Part shown: one piece after another, positions 20,755-33,600 of the stretch
Position numbering within the stretch: position 1 is the stretch's first letter
Layout of the letters: every line of letters begins with the position of its first letter
NCBI GenBank assembly: GCA_037127315.1
Contig: JBBBDQ010000750.1
Span: forward strand, 6,412,501 to 6,476,500
DNA from: Ascarosepion bandense
Lineage: Eukaryota > Mollusca > Cephalopoda > Sepiida > Sepiidae
Length of the DNA stretch: 64,000 nucleotides
Direction: 5' to 3'
The notes under the pieces: model-generated
Database searches by the model: none
What the model saw: the letters and a program-made list of their open reading frames with translations, nothing else
What the model was told of the DNA's origin: nothing
Program-made: the position numbers and the translations under genes

Positions 20755-21498
20755 GCTCGTCGATTTTATTATAATAAAAATTGACGTTTCAACTCTACAT
20801 CCTTGCCTCCGTCTCCTCATTGTCTTTGTTGTTTTCTCACGTACAAAAGTTTGACGGGTCGAGACCCTTACTTCGGCAATGCAACAAATAAATGTAAGAC
20901 ACGCGGCAAGACTGGTGGGTATCGTAACCACAGAAGGATTCAGCTGACCCTCCTGCAGATCAGTTCTGGAGGATGTTCTGCAAAAACCATCATGAGATCT
21001 AGGAAAAGGTTGCTCTCGTGCGCTCAACGCATTTTATGACATTAAATTTATCAACAAAAAAGTAACAGCCGCAACAGTCCTATACGTATCTCTCTCACTT
21101 TAAACATGGCCTTGTGTCATATTCCGTTTGAATGGACGTAAAATTTTAATTAATTTACAATTCCTGACAGCACTTCTCGAAGGATTGCCCTAAAGAGAAG
21201 AAAGGTCAACGGTTGAACCCTGACGCCGGAAGTAAATGCGAGCGGCCGAACTACATTGTAATTTTTGACTCAACCTTTGTACCTGACGGAGGCTAGGAAC
21301 ACGAATGAAACTGACCCTGTATTTAATTCCTCCTCGTGAATATATAAAATAACTATAAAAGCCGTGATATATATATATATATTTTTTTTTTTTTCATGAT
21401 TGTACTCTTCTTCTTTAACTTCTCCCCTCTCTCTTTTCACGTCATGAACCGGAAGTAAAAAAAAGTGGCGCGAGTTTCATTCTTCTTTCACGTTTATC
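20755..21498 (+). other. Region upstream of the MADF-BESS gene
   Basis: Should hold the promoter and 5' UTR of the gene starting at 21499. No TATA box or initiator can be assigned with confidence. An (AT)n plus poly(T) tract sits at 21369-21395. Confidence 0.4.
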
Positions 21499-21634
21499 AT
21501 GGACAGCTATAAGAAATTGATTAACGAGGTTAAAAAATATAAATTACTGTATGATAAGTTTCATGAAGACTACACTGATGAAGAGAAGAAAAACTTGGTA
21601 TGGGAAGATATCGGCTTTTCCACTAATATGACAG
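21499..21634 (+). CDS. MADF-BESS gene exon 1
   Basis: ATG at 21499; 45 codons plus one base; donor 'acag|gttagt'. Encodes the first half of the MADF domain, including the conserved VWEDIG segment. Confidence 0.85.
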
Positions 21635-24600
21635 GTTAGTCAAAAATCAATAAATTTACACTGTCTTCACTTAGTTGAGAAATAAAAAGTAAAAAAAACA
21701 ACCTTTGCCTTATGTTCTATTTGTGACAATGTCAGTTTGTTCAAAATAGTAATTTTAAAAAAAAATTACAACAAAAAACTTAATTTTATGATCGATATCG
21801 ATAGAATTGATTTCACCTTTAAAAACATTCATATGGCATATTCAGCCGGTGTTAAAAAAAAACTTTAATTAATAATTTGAATGGCGAAAAAGGAATAAAA
21901 ACACTTGTCTTTAAAAAGTATTAAAACAATTTGTGACTTAGGCTTAATGTTTAATAAAAATGACAAAAAATTTATATTTTCAATTTGTTTTATTTTTTTT
22001 GTTTGTTTGAAGAAAAGTTATCAATTAGAAATTATTTGTATTTACAAAAAAATTTAGTCCTGTTTTTATTTTTACTATAAAAACAAGTCCTTGCTTCAAA
22101 ATGTCCACCAGTTGATCAAACAAAATAATAAAAAAAAGTAACGTTGTCAGAAAAATTAAATCCGTTTTCGGTTAGCTCTCTCCTCTGTTTCTCTTGCTGA
22201 GTACTCCATACTTTCGGCCTTGTACCACATTTAAGCGGCGCTTAGAAAATCAACTCCTACTCATTTTCTCATTTTTTATTGCACGTTTTTTTTCCCCAGC
22301 TCAGATTCTTATGGTGTCAAACTGACGTCTCCTACACTTTTTTTTTCACTGTAAAATTTATGACATAAAATTATTTTAAATGCACTTTTAGAACTAATAA
22401 ACAATTTTTTTTTTTACATGTTATGAATTGACATAAACAGTTAAACTGAACTTCTCAAACTTAAAAAGAAAAACTTAATCTTGCTTGAGCGCCTAATCGA
22501 TAATGTAAACAAAACTTGAAAAAAAAAAAATTCTTGAAGAGGAGCGATTGTGTAAAAAAAAAAAATTATCAGGTTCATAAAATAAATCTTTTTTTGTTTT
22601 TTTTATAACTGTGTGGTTTTACACAAGCAACATAATTTGTTGATTGATTGTAAATATGAACTCACATGAAATTCAGTTCAGACTAATTGAAAATATTGCC
22701 AACCGTCGTGACAACGATATTATGCACGATTATACATTTGGATAGTCACAAAAAATGTAGACCGAAATTTAAAATTCGCTTGTTAAAGTTTATAATTCTG
22801 GTCCTAACGTTTTTACAAGCGACTTTAAACAATTGTCGATCTACAAACTCTTCTTACTGTAGTGTAAAAATAATAGCTCTCCTAGCCTCCTCTATCTCCG
22901 AAAGCGCTCTTAACTTAAAAAAAGCTGTATTTATTGTTATATTTATCCATTTATTAATCACATATTTTAAAATTTTAATTTCCTCTTCCAAGAAGATAAT
23001 TTCACTTCTTGGCATTAGAAGCATTCTTTTAAATTTTATTTTATTTTTAACAATCCATAATCGTTCTGTATATCTGTCTCGGTATTCTTTTTGGGAGTTA
23101 CTCTTTTTTACTCTAACACCGCAAAGAAGCGGTGATAAAATACTTTTTGTTCTGTCATTTCTATCATTAAAGATCGTTTGTCACAAACGTCATATTTCTT
23201 ATTGATTGTTTTTACTTTTTAATCATAATCCTTACCTTATTTATTAGAAATAGTTTTTAAATTAGTTTTTTCGCTGAACATAGATGTGCTTTCAATATTT
23301 TGTTTATCAGTTGATGTCATAATTGTGCAGATCAACAGATTCTTGTCTTGTCGAATATTTTTCAAAAGAATTTTTTTTGTAACTTGGGAAATAAAAAATG
23401 TCAGAAAACGCTGAAGTTATTTTATTTTCATTTTACTAAATTTTTCCTTCTTTATTTTAATTTTAATTTTTTTTATTCCAGCGTTAAGACTAGTTGTACA
23501 TTTTAACGATTTTCGACAAGATATGTTCTCTAATTTTTATCTTCATTCCCTATTTTTAAAATAAAATTCACAAAAAGTGCATAAAACCGTATATTTGAAA
23601 ACAACGACGGTTACCGCTTCTTAAATTGTTTTTTACGTGTTTCATAAATGAAATCACATAGTGAGTTGAAAAATGTACAACTTTTTAAAAATCTTTCTTG
23701 AACCTTGTATTTAGTTTTTTAATTGAGCTAATAAATTTAATAATTCCAATAATAAAAAATGCTTTGCTGTATTTATTTCAAAAACTAATTTAAATTGATT
23801 GGAAGGCCACAAGGCGTTACAGGTTATTTTCAGTCTCTTTTTTTTTTTAAATTGATTATTACCTCTTTTTTTTTTTTAAATTGATTATTACCTCTTTTTT
23901 TTTTTAAATTGATTATTACCTCTTTTTTTTTTTTTAAATTGATTATTACCTCTTTTTTTTTTTAAATTGATTATTACCTCTTTTTTTTTTTTTAAATTGA
24001 TTATTACCTCTTTTTTTTTTTTTTAAATTGATTATTACCTCTTTTTTTTTTTTTTTAAATTGATTATTACCTCTTTTTTTTTTTTTAAATTGATTATTAC
24101 CTCTTTTTTTTTTTTAAATTGATTATTACCTCTTTTTTTTTTTTTAAATTGATTATTACCTCTTTTTTTTTTTTAAATTGATTATTACCTCTTTTTTTTT
24201 TTTTAAAATTGATTATTACCTCTTTTTTTTTTTTAAAATTGATTATTACCTCTTTTTTTTTTTTTAAAATTGATTATTACTCCTCTTTTTTTTTTTTTTT
24301 TTAAAATTGATTATTACCTCTTTTTTTTTTTTTTAAATTGATTATTACCTCTTTTTTTTTTTTTTTAAATTGATTATTACCTCTTTTTTTTTTTTAAATT
24401 GATTATTACCTTTTTTTTTTTTTTTAATTGATTATTACTTTTATTTTAATGTAATTTTCTTTAACAAAAAAAAATCTTCCAAAAATAAAATATACTTTTT
24501 GAAAGTTTATTTGAAGAATATTGGCAGATTTAAAGTTTAAATCTGCCAATATTCTTAAATTAATTATACTAATAATATATTGCTAAATTAATTATATTTT

Positions 24601-27183
24601 AGTTAATTATTATTTATTGCTAATATTTTAGCAATATTGCAAAATTAATTATACTTTAAATTTTTAAGTATAATTAATCTGATTTAAAACAACTTTTGTT
24701 TACTTTAAGTTTAAAATATAAAAAAAAATGAATTTCTCAACCTGAGAGTAAGTACCTGTATTGTTCCGTTTATAATAATTATCAAGTTGTTAAACCCTTA
24801 AATGACTTGCAAACAGATACTGTCGGGTTGAAAAATTCATTTTTTAATATTTTAAACTTTAAAGTAAATAATTTATTTAATGGGATCTTTTGGCGTTAAA
24901 AAAAAATTGAATCTAATAAGAGTGTCTTCTATGTCATTTTTAAGTACTCAGCAATCTTAAAAATTTAAGAAAATATTTTCCATCTTCATAATGTTTATTG
25001 AATTTTAAATATTTTTGGTAAAACCCTTGTAACTCAGTAAAACCTTTGTAAGTCAAGCCACAATCAAGTCAACCACAAAATTTTTCTACATATCTTTGAC
25101 AAATATTTTAAAAACTTAGATATGCATTTTGGAAAATCAAAGGTCATGGTCAAATATATTATTTGACCTTTTTTACAAAAAAAAAAAAGATTCTCTTTTG
25201 ATCCTCTAAGTACTTTACAATGATATATAACTTAGCTTTGTAGATGAAAAATAAAACTAAAACCAATTGAGATATAGATATTTAAACTTAGTGACTATTT
25301 TCCAAACTTCATTTTTTTGTCAAAGGGTCATATCTTGGGAACCCTCTAGCCTAGAGAAATGGGTATCATTCACTTCTTTGATGAAACTCTATAAGTGCCA
25401 TATGTGATACACGCTTTGGGCAATCATGTCTTGAAAGAAACATGACTGACTGGGCAGAAGATTATCCCACAGTAGGTTGCCATTGCTTTCTGCAGTAGAC
25501 TGGTTGCCAGCCAAGGTTATAGAACCAAATCTGTCCTATTATTTAACCCATAATTGGAGGAAAGAAATGGATTAATACCTTTCCCAAGGGTATTTGCACA
25601 TAAGTGAATGCAGGGAATTCAACTGGAATTCGAACTTGGCACCCCGATTTGTTGTTCCGGGTTGATATCCACTTCACCACAACGCACATCCTCTCTATAA
25701 GTGTGCTAGATTTTAAAAAATATCTGTCAGCAATGATCAGACCATTGTCAATTTGATGCAAAGTTTTGCAAATTATACAAGCACCAACTCAACAATTTTT
25801 GTGTTTTGTTGAATTATTTTTGGTATGTTGACACTTGATACCCCCTTCTTTTTTATTTTTTTATTAACAAAATATTTTCAAGGATTTTTCTCAATACAAC
25901 TGTAAAATACCCCAAATCTCTCTCCCCCCGCCCCCCAAAAAATTACCCAAAATGTTCTTATAGAATATCCTGTTCAGTATAAACATTTATTAATGAGCAA
26001 GTGCTGAAAAGGTACCACCAAAATGAATATTTTCTCCCTGCCATGAAATATCTTGAACTTTTGATTTTAGTTTTAATTTCAAGCTAATAGATTATATTTA
26101 ATATTTCCAATGAGCAAAATACTTTTCTGTATATCAAAAACTAATTGAAATTCACTGGAAGAGGTTTTCAGTTTAAAATTGTTAAAATCAACAATTTTAG
26201 CACCATTTTTAGCCATCTTACACCGCAATGTAATTCTCTTTGTTAAAAAATATAATGTACTTTTTTGAAACTTTGAGGGAGATTAGTTGATTTAAAGTAG
26301 AATTAATCTGATTTGAAACAAATATTATTTTAAGTTTAGAACATTGCAAAAATGCATTTTCAACACGACAGTAACTGTTTATTTAATGCTTGACTGATAG
26401 ACAAATTTAATCCAGAGTGGAAGTTGGTTGGAGTAAATAAACAATTTAGACACTTGTCTGGAGAAATGACCAAAGATTTATTTTGTTTAAATTTTTTTTA
26501 ATTTATCACCAATTTTAACAAACTTGTAAAAATGTAAATCTCTTTATTAAAAAATTCTTCCCAAAACAAAATATACTTATTTGAATTTTGAGAAATATTA
26601 GCTGATTAATGTTTAGTTAATCTGTTTAAAACAACACAGAGATGCTTTTCTTAATATAACAGTAGCTTTGTTGACAGCCCCGCTGACAGTTTGATGATAG
26701 ATTTTTGTCTGTTCTATGGGGGCTTGAACCATAAAAAAAAATAATTGAGAAATATAACACAATTGTCTTTTAAGTAGTCTGTAATCTTAAAAATTTTAGA
26801 AGATATTCTCTGCAATCCAGTGTTTTATGGAATTTTGACACAAAAAAAACTTTTCTGTCTTTGTCTCTTGTCCACTACTTTGAGTTGAATAACGGCTAAA
26901 AAAAATCCAGTAACTTTCTCACAATGACACGCAATATTTTTTTCAGATTTACATAATTGCAACATGTGTATCTCAATTCATTTCATCACTGGCATGAAAA
27001 ATATCTGGGTCTTATGCCATTTTAAGTTTATCTCCCCCTTTACTCTTACAATCAAATTTCTCCCATACATCATGACTTGATTTTCTATTGGTTAGCTAAG
27101 ATAACTACACAGTTTAATAAACAGAATGTCTACTTGTTGTATACCAGAGATGTATCTAAATCTAAACTTATTCATAAATGGAA

Positions 27184-27227
<44 letters not shown>

Positions 27228-27496
27228 GTCTGTGTCCGTTACCTATAGACTCCGAAACGGCTGAACCGATTTTCTTGAAAATTTACACAGTTGTACTATA
27301 AGCGTCTGCAAGTGTTCTTAGCTAGGTTTTATGTCGAAGTACCCCTGATAAATATCGAAAATTGATAATTGAAAAAATCTGGTTATAGAAGGAGTGGTCC
27401 GATCTTAATCAAATTTGATACACTCATAGACAAAGACATAAGAAACGATATTCAGAAGTTTCAAGGTTGCAGTTCTTACAATAGTGCAGAAAATCG

Positions 27497-27547
<51 letters not shown>

Positions 27548-30500
27548 AGATGTTTGTGTGTGTGTGTCTGTTTATCTGCCTGTATGTTGTATTTTTTTCA
27601 GCCCTTTTATTTTAGATTTTGCTTCGGGTTTGACTCTAAGTAGGTATAATTGTAGTTCTTAGTCTCAGCCATGATACCATTTACTTGGAGAACTTATTTA
27701 GCCTTCAAAATTCAGTTTACCACGGAAAAAACTTATTTGATATCGATACCAGGAAATGAAAATTTCACTTACATCCATTCAATTTTTCTTTCAGCCTACG
27801 GTTTCGCTTTAACTAGAAACAACTATTGCTTTTTAGTCTTTTGTGCCAACGTCCAAAGTGTCTGACCTCCAGAACCATGGATTAGTTTTAAAGCTTTTAT
27901 TACACCCGAGCAACGCCGGGCTATACTGCTAGTACTGTATAATCTGCAAACCAATGTTGTGGATCGACTTGAAGTATAATGACAGACAACACGTGTAGAA
28001 AATATATTCAGTTTATTCTCTGCAATGTGATGATTGTTTATAGAGGAGTAAAACTTGAAGCAACTGAAATTTGGTTCTACAGAAGGATGCTGCAAATATC
28101 ATGGATCGAGCACGTGAGCAATGATGAGGTCTTGGAAATGATGGAAACAAAAGGAAATTAATACTGAGTATCAGGAAGAGAAAGCTGAAGTTCCTGGGAC
28201 TTGCAATGAGGAAGGAGGGCTTGGAGAATCTAATACTAACAGGCCTGATAGAGAGGAAAAAGAGACAAGGGAAAGCAACGGATAACATATTTGAAGGACC
28301 TAATCAGGTAGATGATGGAACGAGGATTGCATGGTGTAACAGGAGAAGGCGTGCTCAGAGCCACCAAGGATAGGAAAAAATGGAAGGCCATGATCGCCTA
28401 CGTCCTGAAGGGACAAGGCACAGAGAAGAAGTCAGTGGAAGCATGCACATATGAGGAAGTGACTGCTGGAGTTGTTTCTTTTCTTTTTTTTTAGCATTCT
28501 GAGCTTCTCTGCTCTGTCTTCTGTCTTGACCCAGGAAAGCCCGGTCTTATATATAAGTTCATGCTTCACCCAATTCCGTCATTCCCAGGAAGGCCTAATC
28601 ACCAATTGTTGCATTTTGACGAAATCACATTTCAGTGTTCAAATTTTTTTCCACCTTTGACATGCTGAAGCAATGCCTGTTTATTTCATTGTTTACAACC
28701 AAAACATATTTCTTGTCGGCTGAGTAAAATATAATTCATTTTTTTAAACATTGTTTTATAACCTGAAATAATTTAATGTAAATTATATTTGCTTCTGACT
28801 GAATGATTTAATTAAATTATTTCTATTGTTTATATATTGTGACCTCAAAATCTAGTGTTGTTGACACAATACACTTTTTAATTTTTCTGCATTTTAGCTT
28901 TGACTGAAATCGTGTTGTTTTGCCTTCAACAGGAATAAATTCTTTTCAAGTTCAATTATATCCTGTTGGTCTCCAAAATATATAAGATATCATATATGCT
29001 AACGACCATCACCGAGTACATATATCAGGCACTCGACAGGAATGGTGAAGCCCGAACCGTTGCCTTGGATATCTCTAAAACATTAGACAGAGTTTGGCAT
29101 GCTGGCCTTCTATGCAAACTGCGGAGCTATGGTATAGCTGGACAATTGTTTGAACTAATCCAGTCATTCCTATCTAACCGCACATTGAAAGTGGTATTAA
29201 ACGGACATGCCTCCCAGAAGTACCATACGAACGCGGGTGTCCCTCAGGGCTCTATCCCAAGTCCTACGCTCTTTCTGATCTACATTAGTGATCTCCCTGA
29301 TACCATAAGATCCCAAGTAGGTATGTACGCCGATGACACCACAGTTTATTCTCGCCTCGATCAAAAATCTGGTGTGGGCGACAAAGCTAACCTTGCAGCC
29401 GAGCTTGGAAAGGACCTCCAATCCGTAGTGGACTGGGGTAAGAAATGGCTCGTAAATTTTAATGCTTCTAAAACGAAGCTACTATCAATTAATCATCATA
29501 GACAATCGCACATACCTCCTATTATCATGGACCAGGCTTGCCTCCCAGAGAGTAAAACACTACGCTTCCTTGGTCTCACACTTTCAGCGGACTTCAAGTG
29601 GAATGACTATATCGAATCCATTGCTGAATCTGCTGCTATGAAAGTCGGTTCTCTGTGCAGGGCCCTGAGGTTTATTCCATCTGAATCTATCCTGCATATT
29701 TAAAATCTACCATCTGCTCGTGCATTGAATACTGTTGCCATATCTGGTTAGGTGCCCCTGCTATTCTCCTTGTGCTTCTCGACAAGGTACAGCGGAGGGT
29801 CTGTAATGTGATCGATACCGACTTAGCAGACTGCCTGCAGTCTCTCTCTCACCGGCTCAACGTGGCTTCCCTGTGTCTCTTCTATAAATACTTTCACGGC
29901 TTCTGCTCCGATGAACTTAGATCACTGGTGCCCCCTAGGTTCAAATTTGCATGACTGCTTCTCCAACGGCTACAATCTCCAGGAGTTTAAATGTAAGGTC
30001 AATAGACACCTCCTAATAAACTAACTCACTTCCATTCTTTCAAACACTCTTCCCACCCACCCACCCACCCAACTATCTATCACACCCCTTCTGACATTTC
30101 CTATATCTAACCACTCTTTCTATTTACCTTCCCCTATGTAGCCCCAAGCGCAATATTGGCAGTGGAATGCCTTGCTTGGGGTGAAATGATTAAGAAAAAA
30201 AAAATATGAGTAACCACTAAAACAATACTTAAAGTGATCAGAGGTAGAATTGCCGACCGACGCCAATTCAGTCGGGTTTCAATCCTGGGTTAAAAAGCAA
30301 TCGGAGTCTAACTGTACTGATGAGCTGTGATACAGTGAAACAGATTTGTCTGTGGATGGCATATATATATATATATATATATAAAATAGTCATCCGCAGA
30401 CAGATCTGTTTCACTGTATCACAGCTCATCAGTACGGTTAGACTCCGATTGCTTCTAGCTTGGATTGAAATCTGACCGAATTGACATCGGTTGGCAATTC

Positions 30501-30609
30501 TACCTCTGAGCTGTGGGTGCTAGGTAGAGGAAGGCGGACTTTACATTGTTATATACAATGTAAACACATGCCAGTAACTGAGTATTCAAATTCATTACTG
30601 AATGAATGA

Positions 30610-30655
<46 letters not shown>

Positions 30656-33600
30656 GTAGTTGATGTATAGGACAATGTTTTGCTATGTGTGTCGGCTTTT
30701 TAATTTTTCTTTTTCCTTTTTTTCCACAGGTGAAAGGGCCAAGAAAAAGTGGCAAAATATTCATAATGCGTACATGAACAGGAAAAAATCATTTGGGAAA
30801 CAATCGGATTTGCTAGATTTTTTAGAAGTCGAAGGAAACAAAATATCCAGGTTAGTTAAATTAAGTCACAAATCATCTCAATTTGTTTGTCAGATCATTA
30901 ATCTCAAATTTATTTCATGTTTGCATCTGAAAACTGATTCATTTCTTCATAGACTCTGTCAAGTCTTGCAGCTCTGTGAGGAGTGTCCAAACATCCCTTC
31001 ATGTTAGACAAATTAGAAACCTATTCTGAAATATTCAAATCGCAAACACCAGCCATTCTAGTCTGGACTCAATTATGTTTATATACTGGACAAGGATGTG
31101 CGTTGTGGTTCCGTGGATATTGGCTTGGAACGAGAAATCGGAGAGCCGAGTTTGAATTCGAGTTGAATACCCTGCATTCACTTAAGCACTGGTATCCTTG
31201 GTAAAGGTATTAATCCTTCCCTTCCCTCCAGTTATGGGTTAAATAACACGGGTAGGACATGGGGACCCTGCCCTTAAAAACAAATCCCAAAGAATCTTGA
31301 TACTCGAAAAGAAAAATGTATTACTAGACACAAAAACTTACATAAACAACAATAAATTGTTGAAAGAAAAATGTATTACCAGCAATAAATAAAGTTTAGT
31401 TGGCAATAAATAGCCCACCGAGGTTGAGTTGAGATAAAAACAAACTAACCATACAGGATCAGCCATGCCCGATTTCCTTCTCACTACTGCTTTTCGGTGT
31501 TCTTCATTTTACTGAAAAAGATGGCTTGTTTTGCCTTTATAATCTCTGCCACAACTGCAAGAAGTCAAGTACATGCTTTTCTTGGTCATATTCTCCCATG
31601 TGTTAGGCTTTCTTTGGCAGAGATTTTTCTGTAGAGCGAAATTGCTTCTGAATGTTGTCCTGATGTTGTATCGACTGCAAATCTTCTGAATCTTTTTTTA
31701 ATAAGCCCTTGATGTGAAGTAAAACAAACCGTGGCAATTTTCTAGTCATTCTATGTGTCCCTTCTGTTCCCACGTGCTGAGGCTTTGTTTGCTGGGTTAT
31801 TGTTATTCTGAAGATGTGCATTTGATACTGATCCTTTCTTTGTGGTATGAGTCTGGATCGCCATTTATGAGTTTTATCTAGTGTTATAGACATCACGCAA
31901 TAACTTTCTGTATGGATGGTGGGAATTGAAGTTATTGTCCAGTGAAGGTTGGCTTGTGATGTGTGAATGTTTTGAACCCATTCTCTGTGCAAGTTAATAG
32001 TACATCCCGGAAGGTTAGTTGATTATTATTGGATCGAAAGTCTTATTGAGTTCAAATGACCCGAAAATATTTGTACAGCCAGAGTATGAAGGTGTCATTC
32101 ACGTATCTTGGCAATAATATAGGGATGCCGTTTATGACACGACAACTAGGCGTATATTAAAGTGGATTTGTAAAATATGTATTTTATTATAATAGATTAA
32201 AATAGAAAATAGTTAAAAATAGAAAATTAGTTTAAAAACATGTTTCTTTTAACAAAAGTGAAAAAGAAGAGGAAAAAATAAATAAACACTTTTTCTTTTA
32301 TAAGGAAATTTGTGGAAGAGAAAAGGATATCAGATTACTGTTAAATCCTACCAGTGTTCCGGTAAATATTTGACTAAGTGATTTGATGTGATAAAAAGAT
32401 AAAGTTTAGGAAATAGATTTTTTAAGTTGACCAGGTCAAAAATTGTCTTTATTGTATCTTGACCACATATTAAGAAAGTAAAGAAAAGATAATAGAATTT
32501 TCCATTTCTCCAGGCAATAAAAAACACCTGGTTACGGGTAAAGTGTCATGGCTATAAAAACATCCGGCGGAAGCTTTATTAAGATAAAAAGTTGAAAAAA
32601 ACTCCTGGAAAATACTTGGAGGCTTAGTGCAGACATCCCGTTCACACATCAAAGGAAGCAAAATTTAAGTACCTTGAAATTTTGTACTTAGAGTCACCAA
32701 TGCTTATCACTCGGTGGTCTAGTCACTTCCAGATTGTTTTAAATAAATACAGGTGATTTTTCCGAGCCGATAAGTTTCATTTCAGTTGAATTAGTTCAGT
32801 CAGGCGCGTGCTTGAAGTAGAAACTCCGTTCGTCTTGAGTCGGTCGGTTCGGCATTTGATCTCCATTAATTAGAGTTAGAGCTGTGTGTCACATTCGCCT
32901 GCCTCAACCGAAAAGACTAACTCTAAACGAAATAAAGCATTGTTTTAACTCATCCAAGTTGTGGAAGTTTGTTCTTTAGTTTAATCTTGTACCCCCAGCT
33001 TGAGACTCCGACTTTTTCAATAAACTCTTGGCAACATCACAGTGTGGAGAATGGCCGCCGGAGAAATTGTTCGGATTGTCCATTGGGGTCTTACACGTTT
33101 CTCAAGCCATTGATCGGTTTGTGAACTTGGTGACATATTAGTTGTAGTGTAAATAATCACTCCCCATCCCAGAAACAAGAATTGTTATTGACATTTAATA
33201 TGGACAATTTTGATGGTTTTACTGATAATCGAAAAAAAAAAAAAGTAATTCTAATCTATTTAAATTTGGTTTGAAATACAAGAAAGTATTTTGCTTATTG
33301 GAAATAAATTTAATTTATTAACTTGAAATTAAAATCTAAATAAGTTTTTAAAATTTTTCATTTTTGTGTGTATGCATAAATTCACATATAAATAAAAAAT
33401 ATCTATAAAAAGATAATTATAAAAAAAAAATCCATGAATGGATTTTATACATAACAATTTATCAAATCCATTAGTCATGCATATAAAATTCTTTCAGGGG
33501 TTGTTATTGAATCTTATCAAAAATGAAAATCTGTATTCCAGATTTTTAAAAATATCTCCTTTCCTAAAAGATCCTCCAAGCTAACATCACTCAGTCAGTT

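Larger units (their letters stand above)
24460..26900. repeat. Diverged repeat module in three copies
   Basis: Copy 1 surrounds the minisatellite (about 23650-24880). Related pieces are at 26080-26440 and 26500-26720, sharing 'aaaactaatt(t/g)aaatt', 'aatgtactttttt'-type blocks, 'aatctgatttaaaacaa' and '(c)aacacgacagtaactg'-type ends. A reverse-strand fragment is near 33245-33350. Non-coding; identity unknown. Confidence 0.5.

Noticed and set aside
22687..23205. 172-codon open frame in intron 1
   Set aside because: AT-biased composition, no domain, no splice or context support, inside the intron of a better-supported gene.
23830..24445. CRISPR or telomere-like array
   Set aside because: The variable part is only T-run length; there are no spacers and no telomeric motif.
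32140..33150. Second solo LTR
   Set aside because: Polyadenylation-like and GC-rich parts suggest an LTR, but no TG..CA ends or target duplication could be placed.
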